Of a stretch of 64,000 nt of DNA, positions 24,960 through 36,438 are shown piece by piece (the first letter of the stretch is position 1; the number at the start of each line of letters is the position of its first letter). A model generated the notes under the pieces. The model was given only the letters and a program-made list of their open reading frames with translations, did no database searches and was not told the origin of the DNA. The stretch covers positions 58,043,947-58,107,946 of the forward strand of contig CM060191.1 of NCBI GenBank assembly GCA_030549335.1. Reading direction: 5' to 3'. This DNA is from Pontederia crassipes. Its lineage: Eukaryota; Streptophyta; Magnoliopsida; Commelinales; Pontederiaceae. A program made the translations under genes and the position numbers.

Positions 24960-25750
24960 CTTCTTTTTGGAATGAATGCCACTCTTGCTGAAATATGGGT
25001 GGAAGCTCAGCTCACTCTCTGATCAATGTTTCTGTATTATTGAACCTCATTAGTCCTTACAAGTTGAACAATCATATAAATGATGGCTGGTTTTGGTCTA
25101 CGGGTGTTTTTAGCATCAAGCAAGCTTATGATATTTTGTGAGCTTTTGACCACCGTGAAAACAATGACATGTTCACTGATTTCCGGCTGATTTGGAAGAC
25201 TAAGGCTCCATTCAAAATAAAAATCTTCATCTCGCTTCTACGTTGAAGACATCTACCAACAGCCTCTTACTGTGATCGCTGGCTTTCCAGGATAATACCC
25301 ACTTGCAAGACGTGCAATAGCAACTCTTTGGAAGATTCGGAACATCTCTTTTTCATATGCGATATTTCACGAGAGGTTTGAGCAAATGCTAGGATCTACT
25401 AGATTTTCATTAGGACTGAGCTTGATTTTTTTGGACTTCTTTCCGTAATGGTAACACGTTGGGCCCTGTCATCAGTTCACATATGGATCTCGCAGGAATA
25501 GGGCTCTCCTCTTTGCAGTAATCTGGCCCATATGGTTACAATGGAACAAGTTGATTTTCCAGGATGACTGCTGCTATGTTAAGAATATTCTTAATCATGC
25601 TATGTCTATGTATGATGAGTGACGAGTTCTATGAAATTCTTATAATTTAAACTACTGTAATTTGTAATCTTTGATCTACTCATGCATCAATAAAGGTTTT
25701 GGACGATTAACACTGGTTAATCATCCTTTCCTCCCTCAAAATTTTTATTT
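24960..25750 (+). pseudogene. LINE (non-LTR retrotransposon) 3' fragment
   Basis: Plus-strand frames read NDGWFWSTGVFSIKQAYDIL, then LIWKTKAPFKIKIFI and a degenerate cysteine/histidine region ending near SEHLFFICDISREV. This is the order of the zf-RVT domain at the 3' end of plant L1-like reverse transcriptase ORFs. Several stops and frameshifts occur. The fragment ends before a T/A-rich tract near 25740. It lies within an intron of the TIP41-like relic and is distinct from the larger LINE at 33.5 kb. Confidence 0.65.
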
Positions 25751-28396
25751 TTTTATTTTTTGGACTCCACCTATTATACCAAAATATATTTCATGGTGAC
25801 TTGTTGAATACATTGGAGTCAACCAAGTAAGTGCAGTCCAAACTCGAACACTTAAAAACACAATTCCATGTTTGTGCACCAACAAAACCTCGTGCCTTAA
25901 TCTCGTGCATTCTCAAATCAGTAGTCTCCACATGCCAAAGATTTTGCATAATCCTTAATTGTGCACCGGCAAAATCTCTTTGTGCCTTGATCTTGCATGA
26001 CCTTGAATCAGAGGAGTTTCCATGAGCCAACCTTTTTTTTTAAGTGATACCACATGTAGAGATTTTGATTAAACAAAGTCAACTAGCAAAATAGTATTAT
26101 TCTCCCTTTTACCACTACTCACTCACACAAACCAACTCACAATCTCACATGTCTCTAGCTCTCAAGACACCTCACCACCTGCTGGGATCACTCGACCTCA
26201 CTTAACACTCTCACAATAGTTGGATAACTACTTCTGGATGGATCAAATGGCAAGCCATCTATGCCTATTTATGGGCAACCAAGGACCCTGTAATTTATTG
26301 GTTAATCCACATTCTATTGGCTTGCCACTTGAATTTTACCCTCAGTTGATGTTGGTTGCTTCAACACTTGTTCTTTCAAATGATGAGTTCTTGCATAACG
26401 AATACCTCTTTTGAGAGGATGCTGCTATATGCTACAGCCATCTCTGTCTTGTTGTTCACAGTAGCTCTTTCCAACAAGTCATCATTGATTATGACTCCTC
26501 ATTTGTAACACCATGCAGAGGAAGTGAGACAATGGAATTAGATCCTAAGGTCTGGTTTGCTTCTTGACCTTTTCATTGGGTGGTCTCCTCATTTTGAAGC
26601 TACATTTCTTTACACAGTCGGTTCTAGTTGTAACTCAAATTTGTTGCCTGAAGTTCCTATTTTCTTAAATGGGTAAAACTTTCTTCACATGCAACACCAG
26701 GAGATCTTTCATTCTCTACATTCATAAACAAAATCTATTAGAAAATCTTATGCCAAAACTTTGATTTTTGAAACCCTGTGAGCCAGCCACTTGGAGGGCC
26801 CAATTTAATCAACTAATAGCTACAAATGGTAGTGCGTAGGGTTTATTTTCTTATGCAGGTAAGCTCAAAAAATGGGAGCTATATTCTTCAGTGGGAGGAT
26901 TTTAATGAGCATATTGATATTGCTGCATTGTCGCCAAAAGATCCTGTACTACTTTTTGATGAGGTCAGTATCCAAAAATGGCGAATACTGAAATAAATTT
27001 ATTAATGTCCACCTGTCTTGTTTTTGGTGGAATGGCTAAAAAGTATGCAAGAAAACATTCTTGTCCATAAATCCAACTTTCTTTATTACGTTGACTGGTG
27101 CAGTTTTTTAAGAAGATGTTTGATTTTTTGGGTTGTATTGTATGAGGTTGAATTGATTGAAATGGAGTTTCAATCTTAAAAGTGGTAACATTTGTTCTTC
27201 TGATCCCCATATTTCTCAATGATCTTTATTTTTTTTTATCGGATTGGTAGAAGTTAATCTATGCGCTACTCGTAACTTGTAGAGAGTGATGCTACATTGT
27301 GTTACTGGGTGAGTCATCGTTTTGGCTTCCTCTATATTGCTCTCAAAATAAAAACTTTGTTGTTATGTTTTATATATCTTCATGATCTTATCATGGTAAC
27401 AATGGATTAAATTTCAAATATGATGTATATCAATTAAGCACATGTCGCCATTTGAAATTTTTTTATCAACATGATACAAGTCTTCTGATAGAAGAAAAGA
27501 TTTATGAGAATATGAGAAAGAAACCCAAGACATAAGCATGGGCTTTTAACTACACAACATACTACTTTTTCATGTGAACGATATTTTTAGAGAACACTGA
27601 AAGTGATATTGTTTTATGAGAAAGAAAGTGTCTTCCTTTTGGATCTTCATATCAGGGGTTTTCATGGTTGAACTTGTTTTATTGCTCAAAATAAAGAAAT
27701 GATTGGCAAACGATGTAATTAAAATGATTGAAGAATAGAATAAATGCAAAGATAATAATTTGGGTTATTTGCATAAAATCGCTCTTAAACTATCACGATT
27801 TTTTACGTCTAATTTCAAACTACCAACTTATTTTTTTATTCCTAAACTATCATAATTTTTTTAATTTAATCATTATGCTGACTTCCATCAATTTTTTTGT
27901 TAACTTTATTTTTTTTCATTTATGAAAAGTCAAAATTACCCCTCCTCATCTCTTCTCTTCTAATATTTAAAATTTTAAATTAATAAATAAAAAAGAAACC
28001 GTAGGGGGGGGGTTCACTGGGTGACGGGGGACGTGACAATAGCCATGGAGGTTATCCCCAAGCTCGACATCACCGCCGCCAGCAACGAACAAGCACGCCC
28101 GCCGCTCCACCTGCTTTCTTGTCATGCGCTCCACCAATGAGCTCCTCCTGCTAATTATCACCGAACTCTACCCCCTTGCTCGGCTCTACCTCATCGCCCT
28201 CCCTCACTCTGTCGCTCTTTGTCCGCTCCAGCACGAAGCATATGGCGGCGTCCCGCTTTCGTTGCCGAAGAAACGCATGAGCCATGACGAGTGGCGTCTG
28301 CATCGAAGACGTGGAGTGCACTATCGCCTAGGGGGCGGGGCGGTGGTGTCACGCCATCGCGTTGTTGCGACGATTCTGAGTAGGCACTGATGCAAA

Positions 28397-28440
28397 GGGA
28401 GGGGGGGGGGGAGGGGGGGGGGGGGAGGGGGGGAGGGGGT
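28397..28440 (+). repeat. Poly-G tract with potential quadruplex-forming capacity
   Basis: About 44 bases are almost entirely G with a few single A interruptions, giving several runs of five or more guanines on the plus strand. It lies inside the Mutator-like element just before the minisatellite. Such tracts can fold into G-quadruplexes, but they are also prone to assembly error. Confidence 0.85.
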
Positions 28441-28477
28441 TCGCCCTCCCACGATCACGTCGCCCCCTGTGATTGCC

Positions 28478-28683
28478 GGCGACGTCTTGCAGGGGGGCAT
28501 CATGCCCTTTGCGATCGTCGGTGACGGCTTGAAGGGGGCATCATGCCCCCTCCGATCGCCGGTGACGGCTTGCAGGGGGGCATCATGCCCCTTGCGATCT
28601 CTGGTGACGGCTTGCAGGGGGACATCGTGCCCCTTGCGATCTCTGGTGACGGCTTGCAGGGGGACATCGTGCCCCCTGCTCTG
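28478..28683. repeat. 42-bp minisatellite, about five copies
   Basis: Units begin ggtgacggcttgcagggggg or close variants and continue with catc(a/g)tgccccttgcgatc. Lengths are 41-42 bp, and the third and fourth copies are nearly identical. Each unit contains a short palindrome (gggggcatcatgccccc type). Because 42 is a multiple of three, several frames stay open on both strands, which explains the overlapping open frames here. Confidence 0.9.
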
Positions 28684-29379
28684 CATTTGGTGACACACCC
28701 CCTACCCCCAACACCTGCGACAATTGTGCCGCCACCCCCGCCGTCACGCTCTACGCTGATGATGGACTCTCTGTTCTCGAATGCGATGCTGACGCCCACT
28801 CTGGCAGCGGGCACCGATGCATCTCCCCTGTCGAGGGCTTCTCTGGTTCCCCCTTGGGTTGGACCACACGTTGTTTTCTCAACTCTGACGACATTCGAAA
28901 AATCCAAGCTTTCTGCAAGTCAGACTACTCGAGTGGTCCTCCTCACCACGTGGCCAAATCTGGGAGCGGCACACGGAAGATCGCCCACGCTGACATAGTT
29001 TTTTATTTTTTTATGTGATGTTGAAGGGGTAATTTTAACTTTTCATAAATAAGAAAATTGAAGTTAACAAAAAAGTTGATATAAGTATATGGAAAGATTG
29101 AATTAGAAAATCGAGATAATTTAGGAGTGATTTATGAAAATAACCTTAATAATTTTATAGTTCTGTGAAATATGTAGTAGTCAAAGTCCTTCCAATACTC
29201 CACCTCTCCAATGATGATTACTTCAGTGATTGGACCTTATCAATAATCGTCATTGCAACTTAGAATTAATGGAGTTCTAATGACATTAAGAGATACTCAT
29301 GTTTATTGTTCTTTTGTTAATGGCTCTAGCCTAAAGTGACATCTATGATTCTTTCGGAAAACTGCTAGCAAGAGAGTAA

Positions 29380-29620
29380 ATTTCCCATGTTGTCATCCAA
29401 TTTTACTTATCTTCTTAGAACTGTTATTAAACATTGTTTTATAGCAAGATGATCATCCAACTTTCTAAACTTTTCAGGTGTGCTCATGCCGAACTGCTGT
29501 AGCCAATTTCCCATTATCTCACCTACGTGTCTGTCATGTGGATGACTTTCAATCTCCACCATGTCGAACTTGTTAAAAAATACTATTTTCTCTCTCCTAA
29601 GTGGCCAATAGCAAATGCAT
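29380..29620 (-). repeat. Dispersed repeat, copy 1 (inverted relative to copy 2)
   Basis: Read on the minus strand it aligns by eye with 32060-32250 on the plus strand: gtcatccacatg, gagataatgg(g/t)(a/g)aaatt, a(a/g)gtttagaaagttggatg and aaa(a/g)ttggatgac. The sequence is non-coding, moderately diverged and of unknown family. The two copies bracket about 2.4 kb. Confidence 0.6.
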
Positions 29621-30599
29621 TAAGAAAGCATTGTGATGTTTGATTTTTTTTTAGAGGTAAAAGGATGACTACCAAATTATGGTGTCATCAGTATATATAT
29701 TACTAGTATAACTGTACAAGTGTGGGCTAAGAGCCAACAAAGGAAAGGAATGTAAAAGAGGTATCCCCTGACTTTCGAATGGGGAAAATATGTGGTGAAC
29801 TATATTCTTAGCATGGCATCTGTTGTAATGCCCGAAATCTCAGGAGGAGAAAAAAATGAAAAGAAAAAGAAAGATAAAAACTGAAAAGCAAAAAGACAAA
29901 ACTAGAAACAATCTGAGGTAGAATTGGTTTTCCAACCGAAACTCCGACTCTTTCCCTATAAATAAGAGGCCGAAATCTCAGCCCCTTTAGTCTTTTTACT
30001 CGTGCCCTAGATTTTCTTGCCCTAGTTCTCGTGTTTCTGTTGAGCCTCTCGCACCTGACGGCCGCTGCACGACAGGAGACAAGCCAGACCAAGAGGAGCG
30101 GCTAAAAGAAGAGGAAGAGGAAGGGGAAGAAGGCTGTAGGATTAGTTTCTTGCAAGGTATGAAATTAGGATAGATTCGCCATAAAATCTTGATTTTAGGC
30201 TTGAAGCATACTCTAGTTGGTCCCTAGTTATAGTATTATGATTTAAGATGATGTTGATGCCGGCCATTCGAAACGCCCCCTACACGTCCATACAGTTTCT
30301 GCGTAATGAAACCTGGTCCGGATTTCTTTGACCCGGACCAAGCAAGTCTAAACCTGATTGAGTTCGTTGGTATATTTTTCTCTCTTCACCACATCAGCAC
30401 TTTTTATTAAAAAATATTTTCTCTATCCTGCATGACTAAGAAAAACTAATATTTTTTTAATTATTTTGGTGTGATGGAGAGAGAGAGTCGTCTGCGACAT
30501 TCATATACACGAGAAATTGGCCATGCTTTACCCAATGCTGTTGGGATAGACTGGCCAACGATCCGAACAAGTGTTCGTTTGAAGTTGAACCGATCATTC

Positions 30600-31320
30600 G
30601 GACCATATAATAATAAAATATTATATTTAATATAATATATTAAATTATGCTATGATATTTTGATTATATGTCTATATGAATGATGTCAAAATGTAATTAT
30701 AAAAAAAGAAAAAAATAATGATCATAAATCATAAAATTATAAAATTAATTTTAAGATTTGATATTAAATTATTGCACACTTAATAAATTAATATTTTATT
30801 TAATTTTATTATTATATATAATTTTTTACTAGTTATTTTTTTTATATTTCATATCTTTATTTTTTATGTTAGATGCAATAGATAAATAATTTTTTCCAAA
30901 AATGTTATGACAATATTATATATTCTATAAGTAAATAATATAGTATAATTATTTGTTAACTATTTAATTTGAACTTATTACATACTAAATTAAAGAAAAT
31001 TTAATATATATATATAATACTATACTATACTAAGTATATTATAGTATTGTTTGTATATTATAAATATAACAAAGAAATTTGCACCATTCATCCCACTAAT
31101 TTATCTAATATGATAAATATTATATATAATACAATTATAATATACATTTATGATATTAAAAAAATTGAATAAAAGCATAATTCATAATTTAAAGCTAAAA
31201 GTTTAATAAATTATATACTAAATGAAGAGAAAAAGAACAAATGAGTGTACAAAGATAGTCTCACATTGATAATGATAGTAAGGTGAGAGTAAAGGGATAA
31301 ATATCAATAAAGGAGGGGGC
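30600..31320. other. Very AT-rich intronic/intergenic sequence
   Basis: This stretch is almost pure A/T with short tandem-like words (atataata, tattat). No gene, RNA or delimited transposon was recognised. Confidence 0.5.
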
Positions 31321-31323
31321 TAA

Positions 31324-31727
31324 GGTGCCATTTGGATGCAAGATAAAGGATAGAGGCGGCGAAGAATAGGATTATCGTCGGTCAAACTTCAAAAATCATG
31401 AAATCACGTTGAAAAATGTAAAACTACCATGTTTAACCCATGAAAAAGAATAAATGTATTCTTCTCACTTATTCTCCATTTTTAAAAAGTTTCAACCATA
31501 TTTTATTTTTTTAAAAAAATCATTCATATATTATTATATAAATATTTTTTATTATTATGATATTGAACACCACATATATAAATAAATATTTTAAAAAATA
31601 TTATACTTTAAAAATTTATTCTCTTCAAACCAAACTATAAATAGAATAAAAATATCTTTACCTTTTACATAATATGATATTCTTCTGTTTTATTCTCCTC
31701 ATTTTTATCCTGCATCCAAATGGCACC
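31324..31727. mobile_element. Tourist-like (PIF/Harbinger) MITE, 404 bp
   Basis: It starts GGTGCCATTTGGATGCAAGA and ends with its near-perfect inverted complement (one mismatch in the first 20 bases). Both ends are flanked by TAA (31321-31323 and 31728-31730), the standard 3-bp target duplication of PIF/Harbinger elements. It has no coding capacity. The high identity of the two ends suggests a relatively young insertion compared with the surrounding decayed sequence. Confidence 0.85.
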
Positions 31728-32059
31728 TAATGGACCAAGGGATTGTTTATAGAGAAAGTTCATATTTGGATATTTTTTAAATTTATAATAATAAATTTTA
31801 TTTGATCATCTCTTAATAAAAAAATAAAAAAAGATTTCTTGGTCCAAAAACGTTGTTCAACCCGTTTTTTAAATTTTGGCCGATTTTGACCGGTTCAATC
31901 CGATTTAATTAGGAGTTCAGTTTTATGGTTCCCTGTAGATCACATTGGAGGCCGATCGACGATCGGACCAGTCCGATTGACTAGTTCGGTCCGGTCCTCA
32001 CAAGTATGGTTTTACCACTGCACTTTGTCGGCCATGTAGTAGAAAGAAAATAATACTTT

Positions 32060-32250
32060 TTGATAAATACAATGTGATAGAAAGAAAAAGTCATCCGCAT
32101 GGATGCCACATACATGAGATAATGGTGAAATTGATTACAATAGACATGGCTGCACTTGAAAGGTTTTGAAAGTTAGATGGCTATCTAGTTGCATCACAAA
32201 GTTTAGTTACTATTCTAGAAAGATGTATAAAGTTGGATGACCGATTGAAC
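32060..32250 (+). repeat. Dispersed repeat, copy 2 (inverted relative to copy 1)
   Basis: This is the partner of the repeat at 29380-29620, sharing the gagataatgg, gttttgaaagtt(a/g)gatgg and taaagttggatgac words. It lies about 380 bp upstream of the last recognisable TIP41-like exon block. Confidence 0.6.
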
Positions 32251-32879
32251 TTTCGTGGAATGTGATTTTATGTATTTTCGTTAGATGGACTTTTTTCAAA
32301 GTTGTCATTTTGCAAGTGATGTGATTGAAACAATCCAGTTGCACCATGCATAAAATGTTTGTCATTTACAAATCAACATTCAAACCTAGAAAAAGAAATC
32401 TTCATGACTTGCCTTTGCTCAATGGTAAAAAGGAAAGAATTTGTATACTGGGTTCCTGTTGTTACTTACTTCTCCTCTTGCGAATTTCTTTATTAAATTT
32501 CACAGTAAGCTGTTCTTTTTATAGCGGAATTTGGAAATGTTTTCGTTACTCTCAAATTGTTTGCCCTTGTATCAATTTATATTATTCCAGCATTTTCGAG
32601 TTTATCTAATCTTAATTGTTAATTCTGCAGAAATGTCTCCTTTCAGACTTCACAACATATGGTGATCCAATTCTCATCACTCAGAAGCTTTCTCTGATTT
32701 GACATCAGGCCCAAAAGTTCAATATTCATAGGTACTATAACCAATCATAATTAGATGTCCTGAATGAGTCTTCATAATGTCCTTGAGCTCTTTCAATCAA
32801 AAAGAAAAAAAAAGGAATGTACATTAGTAATTGTGTTTCCTTTTTCTTTACGGTTTGAAATTAGCGTGTGACTAATCGA

Positions 32880-33474
32880 GAGTTTCAGACGTAATATTCT
32901 CAAAAAAATATAACCAACAATTTGAAAAAGTCCATTCCAACAAAGGCCCAGTAGTCCAATGTCTTAAACCACTTAAAATGACCTAAGATATATAAACCTC
33001 CACCAACCACATTCCTTTTCACATAATCTCTCTTTTCCTCTCCCCATACCCAGCCGATAGCAATCCTCTCTTCCCCTTCTCTCCCTTTTCTCCTCCTCAC
33101 TCCTTTCCTCTTGCACCCAGCTAGCCGGCCATAGCAAAAAGGGAAGTCCTGCCACTCACCAACTCTTTGTATCTCTCTCTCTCCTACTCTCCCACTCACA
33201 GCACCCTCTCTCCAAGCCACAGCATTAGCAGCATCCACACGAGAGGAGCTCACCCAAGCAACAGTGGCAGCAACAAGTTGGGAGGGGAAGAGGTGGAGAG
33301 TGCACCTGCCAATCCAGCTAGGAAAGAAAGAAGGAAGGAGAAAGAGGGCTGCCACACCAAAGAAGAAGAAGAGAGGGGATCCAACCCTAGTTTCTCTCTC
33401 AATGTATTGATTATTGTTTGGATTAGGATTAAGAATAAACTTTGATTCCTAATGAGATTTGGGACATTAGAAGA
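32880..33474. other. CT-rich unique sequence, possible old LTR or leader
   Basis: A pyrimidine-rich stretch (about 33020-33230) is followed by a purine-rich one (about 33280-33380). Open frames on both strands (151 codons minus, 92 plus) are low-complexity and match nothing I recognise. The ggggatccaaccct word and the following AT-rich sequence reappear beyond the LINE at about 39137, so the flanks may once have been repeated. Confidence 0.35.
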
Positions 33475-33532
33475 AGTAGAATGCACGAGAATTATTCCGA
33501 GTGGAAGTAGGAGATCAAATGTCTCCCATGAA

Positions 33533-33630
33533 CCTGCTGGCGCTACCATTCCCAGTTGGCATGAGATTCCCTCCTGCTGGCGCTACCATTCCCAGTTGGC
33601 ATGAGATTCCCTCTCGCTGGCGCCACCAAC
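33533..33630 (+). repeat. 40-bp tandem repeat in LINE leader
   Basis: The unit ctgctggcgctaccattccc, continuing agttggcatgagattccct, occurs twice in full at about 33534 and 33574, and a third partial copy (cgctggcgccacca) follows. Tandem promoter-like units in the 5' leader are known from some L1-like elements, though function here is inference. Confidence 0.85.
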
Positions 33631-35289
33631 CTGCAAGGGACTCTCCTCAGCCAGGAACAAGAATTGAGGGAAGCGAATGCCAACATGTCAGTCAAAACAA
33701 AGGATCACGCCACGAGACGTCTCCAATGTTAGTTGGGGTCACATGCAACGAAACTGCAGAGATCCAATCAGGTGTCTGGACTGCGAGATGCCCAACCGCG
33801 CCTGAAGATGTAGAAAACTAGAGAGCTGGAGTTAGCAGCTGGAGCGCAAGATCTGGAGTGGGAGGCTCCACAGAGCCCGATGGTGAACCATAACATTGAA
33901 GTGCTGCCCCACTTTAGGGTGGGACAACTGATAAAGGGACCCATGCCTACACCTGACCATTTGTCCATGGCTTGGATCATCTTTGGATCGACGGAAGCTA
34001 TTTGGATTTGTCGTCTATTAGAATCTTCCTTTCTCTTATGGCAAAATAGAGCAGATTGCAAAATCCTTTCTGATACACACAGATGAATGTCTCCAATGGA
34101 AGTGACATCTCCTGGAGAAAGTGGTCAATGGCGGAAGGAGGAAGAGCTCGGGCCATGGGGCAGATTACTGACTTGGCAATCATTGGCATCCCCCTTCAAC
34201 TCTGGGCCACATAGGTGTTAGAGAACTTTATCTCGTCGTTTGCATAAGAAGTCTTATGTGACGTCTCCTTTCCTTTCTTTGACTCCGGAGACCTCACATC
34301 CATCCAAGCAATGATCAAGATCTTGCCAGAGCACAAAATCCCCCGATCAACAATCTTGACAAGAGGATGTGTCCAGTATAAGATTCACATTTTTGTGCTT
34401 CAACCTAGAGTCCGCTCGTGGTCGAAGGTGACTGGAGCCTTTTTGTAGTCACTAGAGCAGTAACAAACTCCAGTTTCTGTGGCACAAAATCCATGCAAAA
34501 TTAGTGATGCAATCATTATCCCGACCACTAAGAGAGAAGGGGAAACTACTTATTGTGGAATCTATTGCTGCACAATGAGAGGGGAATATTGTCAGGAGAG
34601 GAAAATAGTGGGAGGAAGCATCAAGAAAGGAAAAAATGAAAGAGAAATATCAAAAAAGGAAAGTGGCACGTGTTCTTCTGCACTAAGGAAATATGGTAAA
34701 GCTGGTAGATAAGGGTATGGCTGCAATGGAGACATTAAGGAGTGGGATGGCCACGTGTAACAATGTAGGGGTGACAAATTTTGACATTGCGCTTGAGATT
34801 AGGGGGGCCAAAAACACAACTGAAGTGGAAAAACTGACACCTTCAAGATGGGGCCATCTCCTAACCTTAACAATACAACCAATTGCCCTGATTTATGTCA
34901 GACTGTCACACATTCGTTCAACCAAATTCTGAGCAACCAAGCATTGAAGATGAGACAGTCCTAGAGTCACAGCAATAGTAGCCACAATTGAGGAGTCTAT
35001 TGGCATGTTTGCTTAGGTCGAAGATTGCAGTCTAGAGAAATTTGCAACGAACCCAGAGCAGGAACTTGTAGCTGCAATTATGCCAAACGATGAAAGATAG
35101 TCCCAGAATCATATTTCTCAACATAATTTCGTTGGAGTACCCGATGACAATAGCATCAGCCACAACTCCTGCTAGGATTGAAGAAGACTCATTAAATCAG
35201 GAGAAGGAACTTGTAACTACGGCTATACAAACAAGGAGAAGATGTGGCACACCAACACAAAAAACACATGGATCTCTAGGTGTGAGTAC

Positions 35290-35830
35290 AAGATCCACGA
35301 GATTCGACGCCCAATCAGTATCCAAAAAAAGTAGTGACGTGAAATGTTCGTGGTCTGGGCGATAGGGATAGATGTTCTGCACTAGGAAGATATTTGATTC
35401 AGTGGATATAACACTGCTTCAAGAAACCAAGTCAGAGAAATGCGATAAACAAGCTTGGCATCAAATTGGGGGAAATGTTCTACCATCTTTTGTAGCACTA
35501 AAATCACATGGCAGATCTAGGGGGTGCATCATTGGCCGGAAGGAGGCATTAGAAATACTTGATGAACACAAGGGTATGTTTTCAATTACTATCCTGCTAG
35601 TCAGAAAATCGGATGGGGCACACTTTCTCTTCACATACACCTATGGGCCACAAGCTAACTTCCGTAGGAGGGAGCTATGGGAAGAGCTCCGACAAACACG
35701 AGAGGCATTTTCAGAATATCCTTCGCTTATTGGAGGGGATTTCAACGTGACCTTGAAAAGTGAAGATAGACTTATCGAATGAAGAGGCCAAGATAGTGGG
35801 GCGGAAGGTTTCAGGGATTTTATTGATGAG
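35290..35830 (+). pseudogene. LINE endonuclease/exonuclease/phosphatase domain
   Basis: The open frame at 35372-35782 includes DSVDITLLQETKSE (the L-Q-E-T catalytic block of LINE endonucleases), YTYGPQANFRRRELWEEL and LIGGDFNVTL (the G-D-F-N block). The start of the domain (around 35320-35370) is in another frame and carries stops. The protein is truncated after this, so it is non-functional. Confidence 0.85.
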
Positions 35831-36438
35831 TTGGGTTTCTTTGATTTTCCTATACCAAACTAAAATACACTCGGAGGAGTACTACATCACCGTAGGCTGA
35901 GTCCAATCTTGACAGATTCTTGGGATCAGTGGGGCTTTTCCTCTAGCCTCTGGCAAAGCATTGAAAAGACCATTCTCCGATCACACATCTATACTCTAGC
36001 AGACTAATGAGGGAAGAGCATTTGTGACTTACTTCAAGTTTGAGAAAGCATGGCTTATGGAAAAGGGTTTTTGGGAGATGATCAGCGAGAGATGAAGAAA
36101 TGTCCTTGAGTCCACATTAACGATGCACACGTTTGCTGAAAGATTATCATCTTCGAGCTTCTCTCCAAGTGTACAAGAATCAAATCAAGGAGTAACACTC
36201 ACAAGGAAGAGCTGATGCCTTGGCTGCCATATTCAATTTGACCGAATAGAAGACAATAGGAAACTCTTAACACAAGAGAGGATTGATAGGAAGAGGCACC
36301 AAGAGATTGTAGCTTTCAGTGGCGCCAAAGATCTCGTTAGCTCTGGCTTCGGGAAGGTGATGCAAATACTCGTTATTTTCATATGTGCACTAGTAGTCGA
36401 CGTAGATCCAACCATTTGGACCGCTACTAGTTGGTGAC

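Larger units (their letters stand above)
22600..26220. other. Nested retroelement debris with direct repeats inside a TIP41-like intron
   Basis: Two same-orientation copies of a repeat lie at about 22608-22860 and 26053-26215. Both contain gtagagatt(g/t)tgattaaaca near the start and caccacctgctgggatc near the end. They may be old LTRs. Between them are a copia gag fragment (about 23390-24000, minus), a retroelement piece with a primer-binding-like site (about 24327) and a LINE 3' end (24960-25740). An 87-bp-spaced duplication of a gtgcacc(a/g)(a/g)caaaa(c/t)ctc word lies at 25874 and 25961. Confidence 0.4.
27762..29146. mobile_element. Long-TIR Mutator-like element (1385 bp) with 9-bp TSD
   Basis: An exact 9-bp direct repeat TAATAATTT flanks the element at 27753-27761 and 29147-29155. 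The ends are diverged inverted repeats starting GGGTTATTTGCATAAAATCG (left) and AGGTTATTTTCATAAATCAC (right, read inward). They remain alignable for about 130-190 bp, including the shared ttttttgttaact and tttatgaaaag segments. Long TIRs and a 9-bp TSD define a Mutator-like element. The GC-rich interior (about 28000-28990) contains a 42-bp minisatellite and a G-rich tract and no transposase. It may carry captured host sequence (Pack-MULE), but I recognise no gene. It lies in an intron of the TIP41-like relic. Confidence 0.85.
20842..32750 (+). pseudogene. TIP41L: TIP41-like gene relic, five separated exon blocks
   Basis: TIP41-like proteins bind PP2A-type phosphatase regulators in TOR signalling. 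Blocks found on the plus strand are as follows. 20842-20911 plus 21515-21631: FEEELGSFDLPEIMFGQNS, then HVESGIKLHINAFDALK, then after a 1-nt insertion WKQEALLPVQVPAADKWKFR. 26462-26549: QQVIIDYDSSFVTPCRGSET. 26859-26963: WEDFNEHIDIAALSPKDPVL, then LFDEV. About 27132-27308: VVLYEVEL, then in a shifted frame NGVSIL and a degraded remainder. 32631-32750: SDFTTYGDPILITQKLSLI, a stop, then HQAQKFNI. Several intron junctions are still canonical with matching phases (AG/GTAAAT at 21631, CACAG before 26462, GAG/GTCAGT at 26963). The first exon and the exon before the last are not found. Frameshifts, stops and a transposon inside an exon make this a pseudogene. Family assignment is by eye. Confidence 0.75.

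Noticed and set aside
28478..28683. Regular 42-bp repeats as a CRISPR-like array
   Set aside because: The units are contiguous with no unique spacers, and the genome is a plant. This is a minisatellite in a Mutator-like element.
32900..33445. 151-codon minus and 92-codon plus frames before the LINE
   Set aside because: Low-complexity translations of CT-rich and AG-rich tracts, open on both strands, with no recognisable domain.
35372..35782. 136-codon frame as a stand-alone host endonuclease gene
   Set aside because: The motif order and the downstream reverse transcriptase, poly(A) tail and TSD show that it is part of a LINE.
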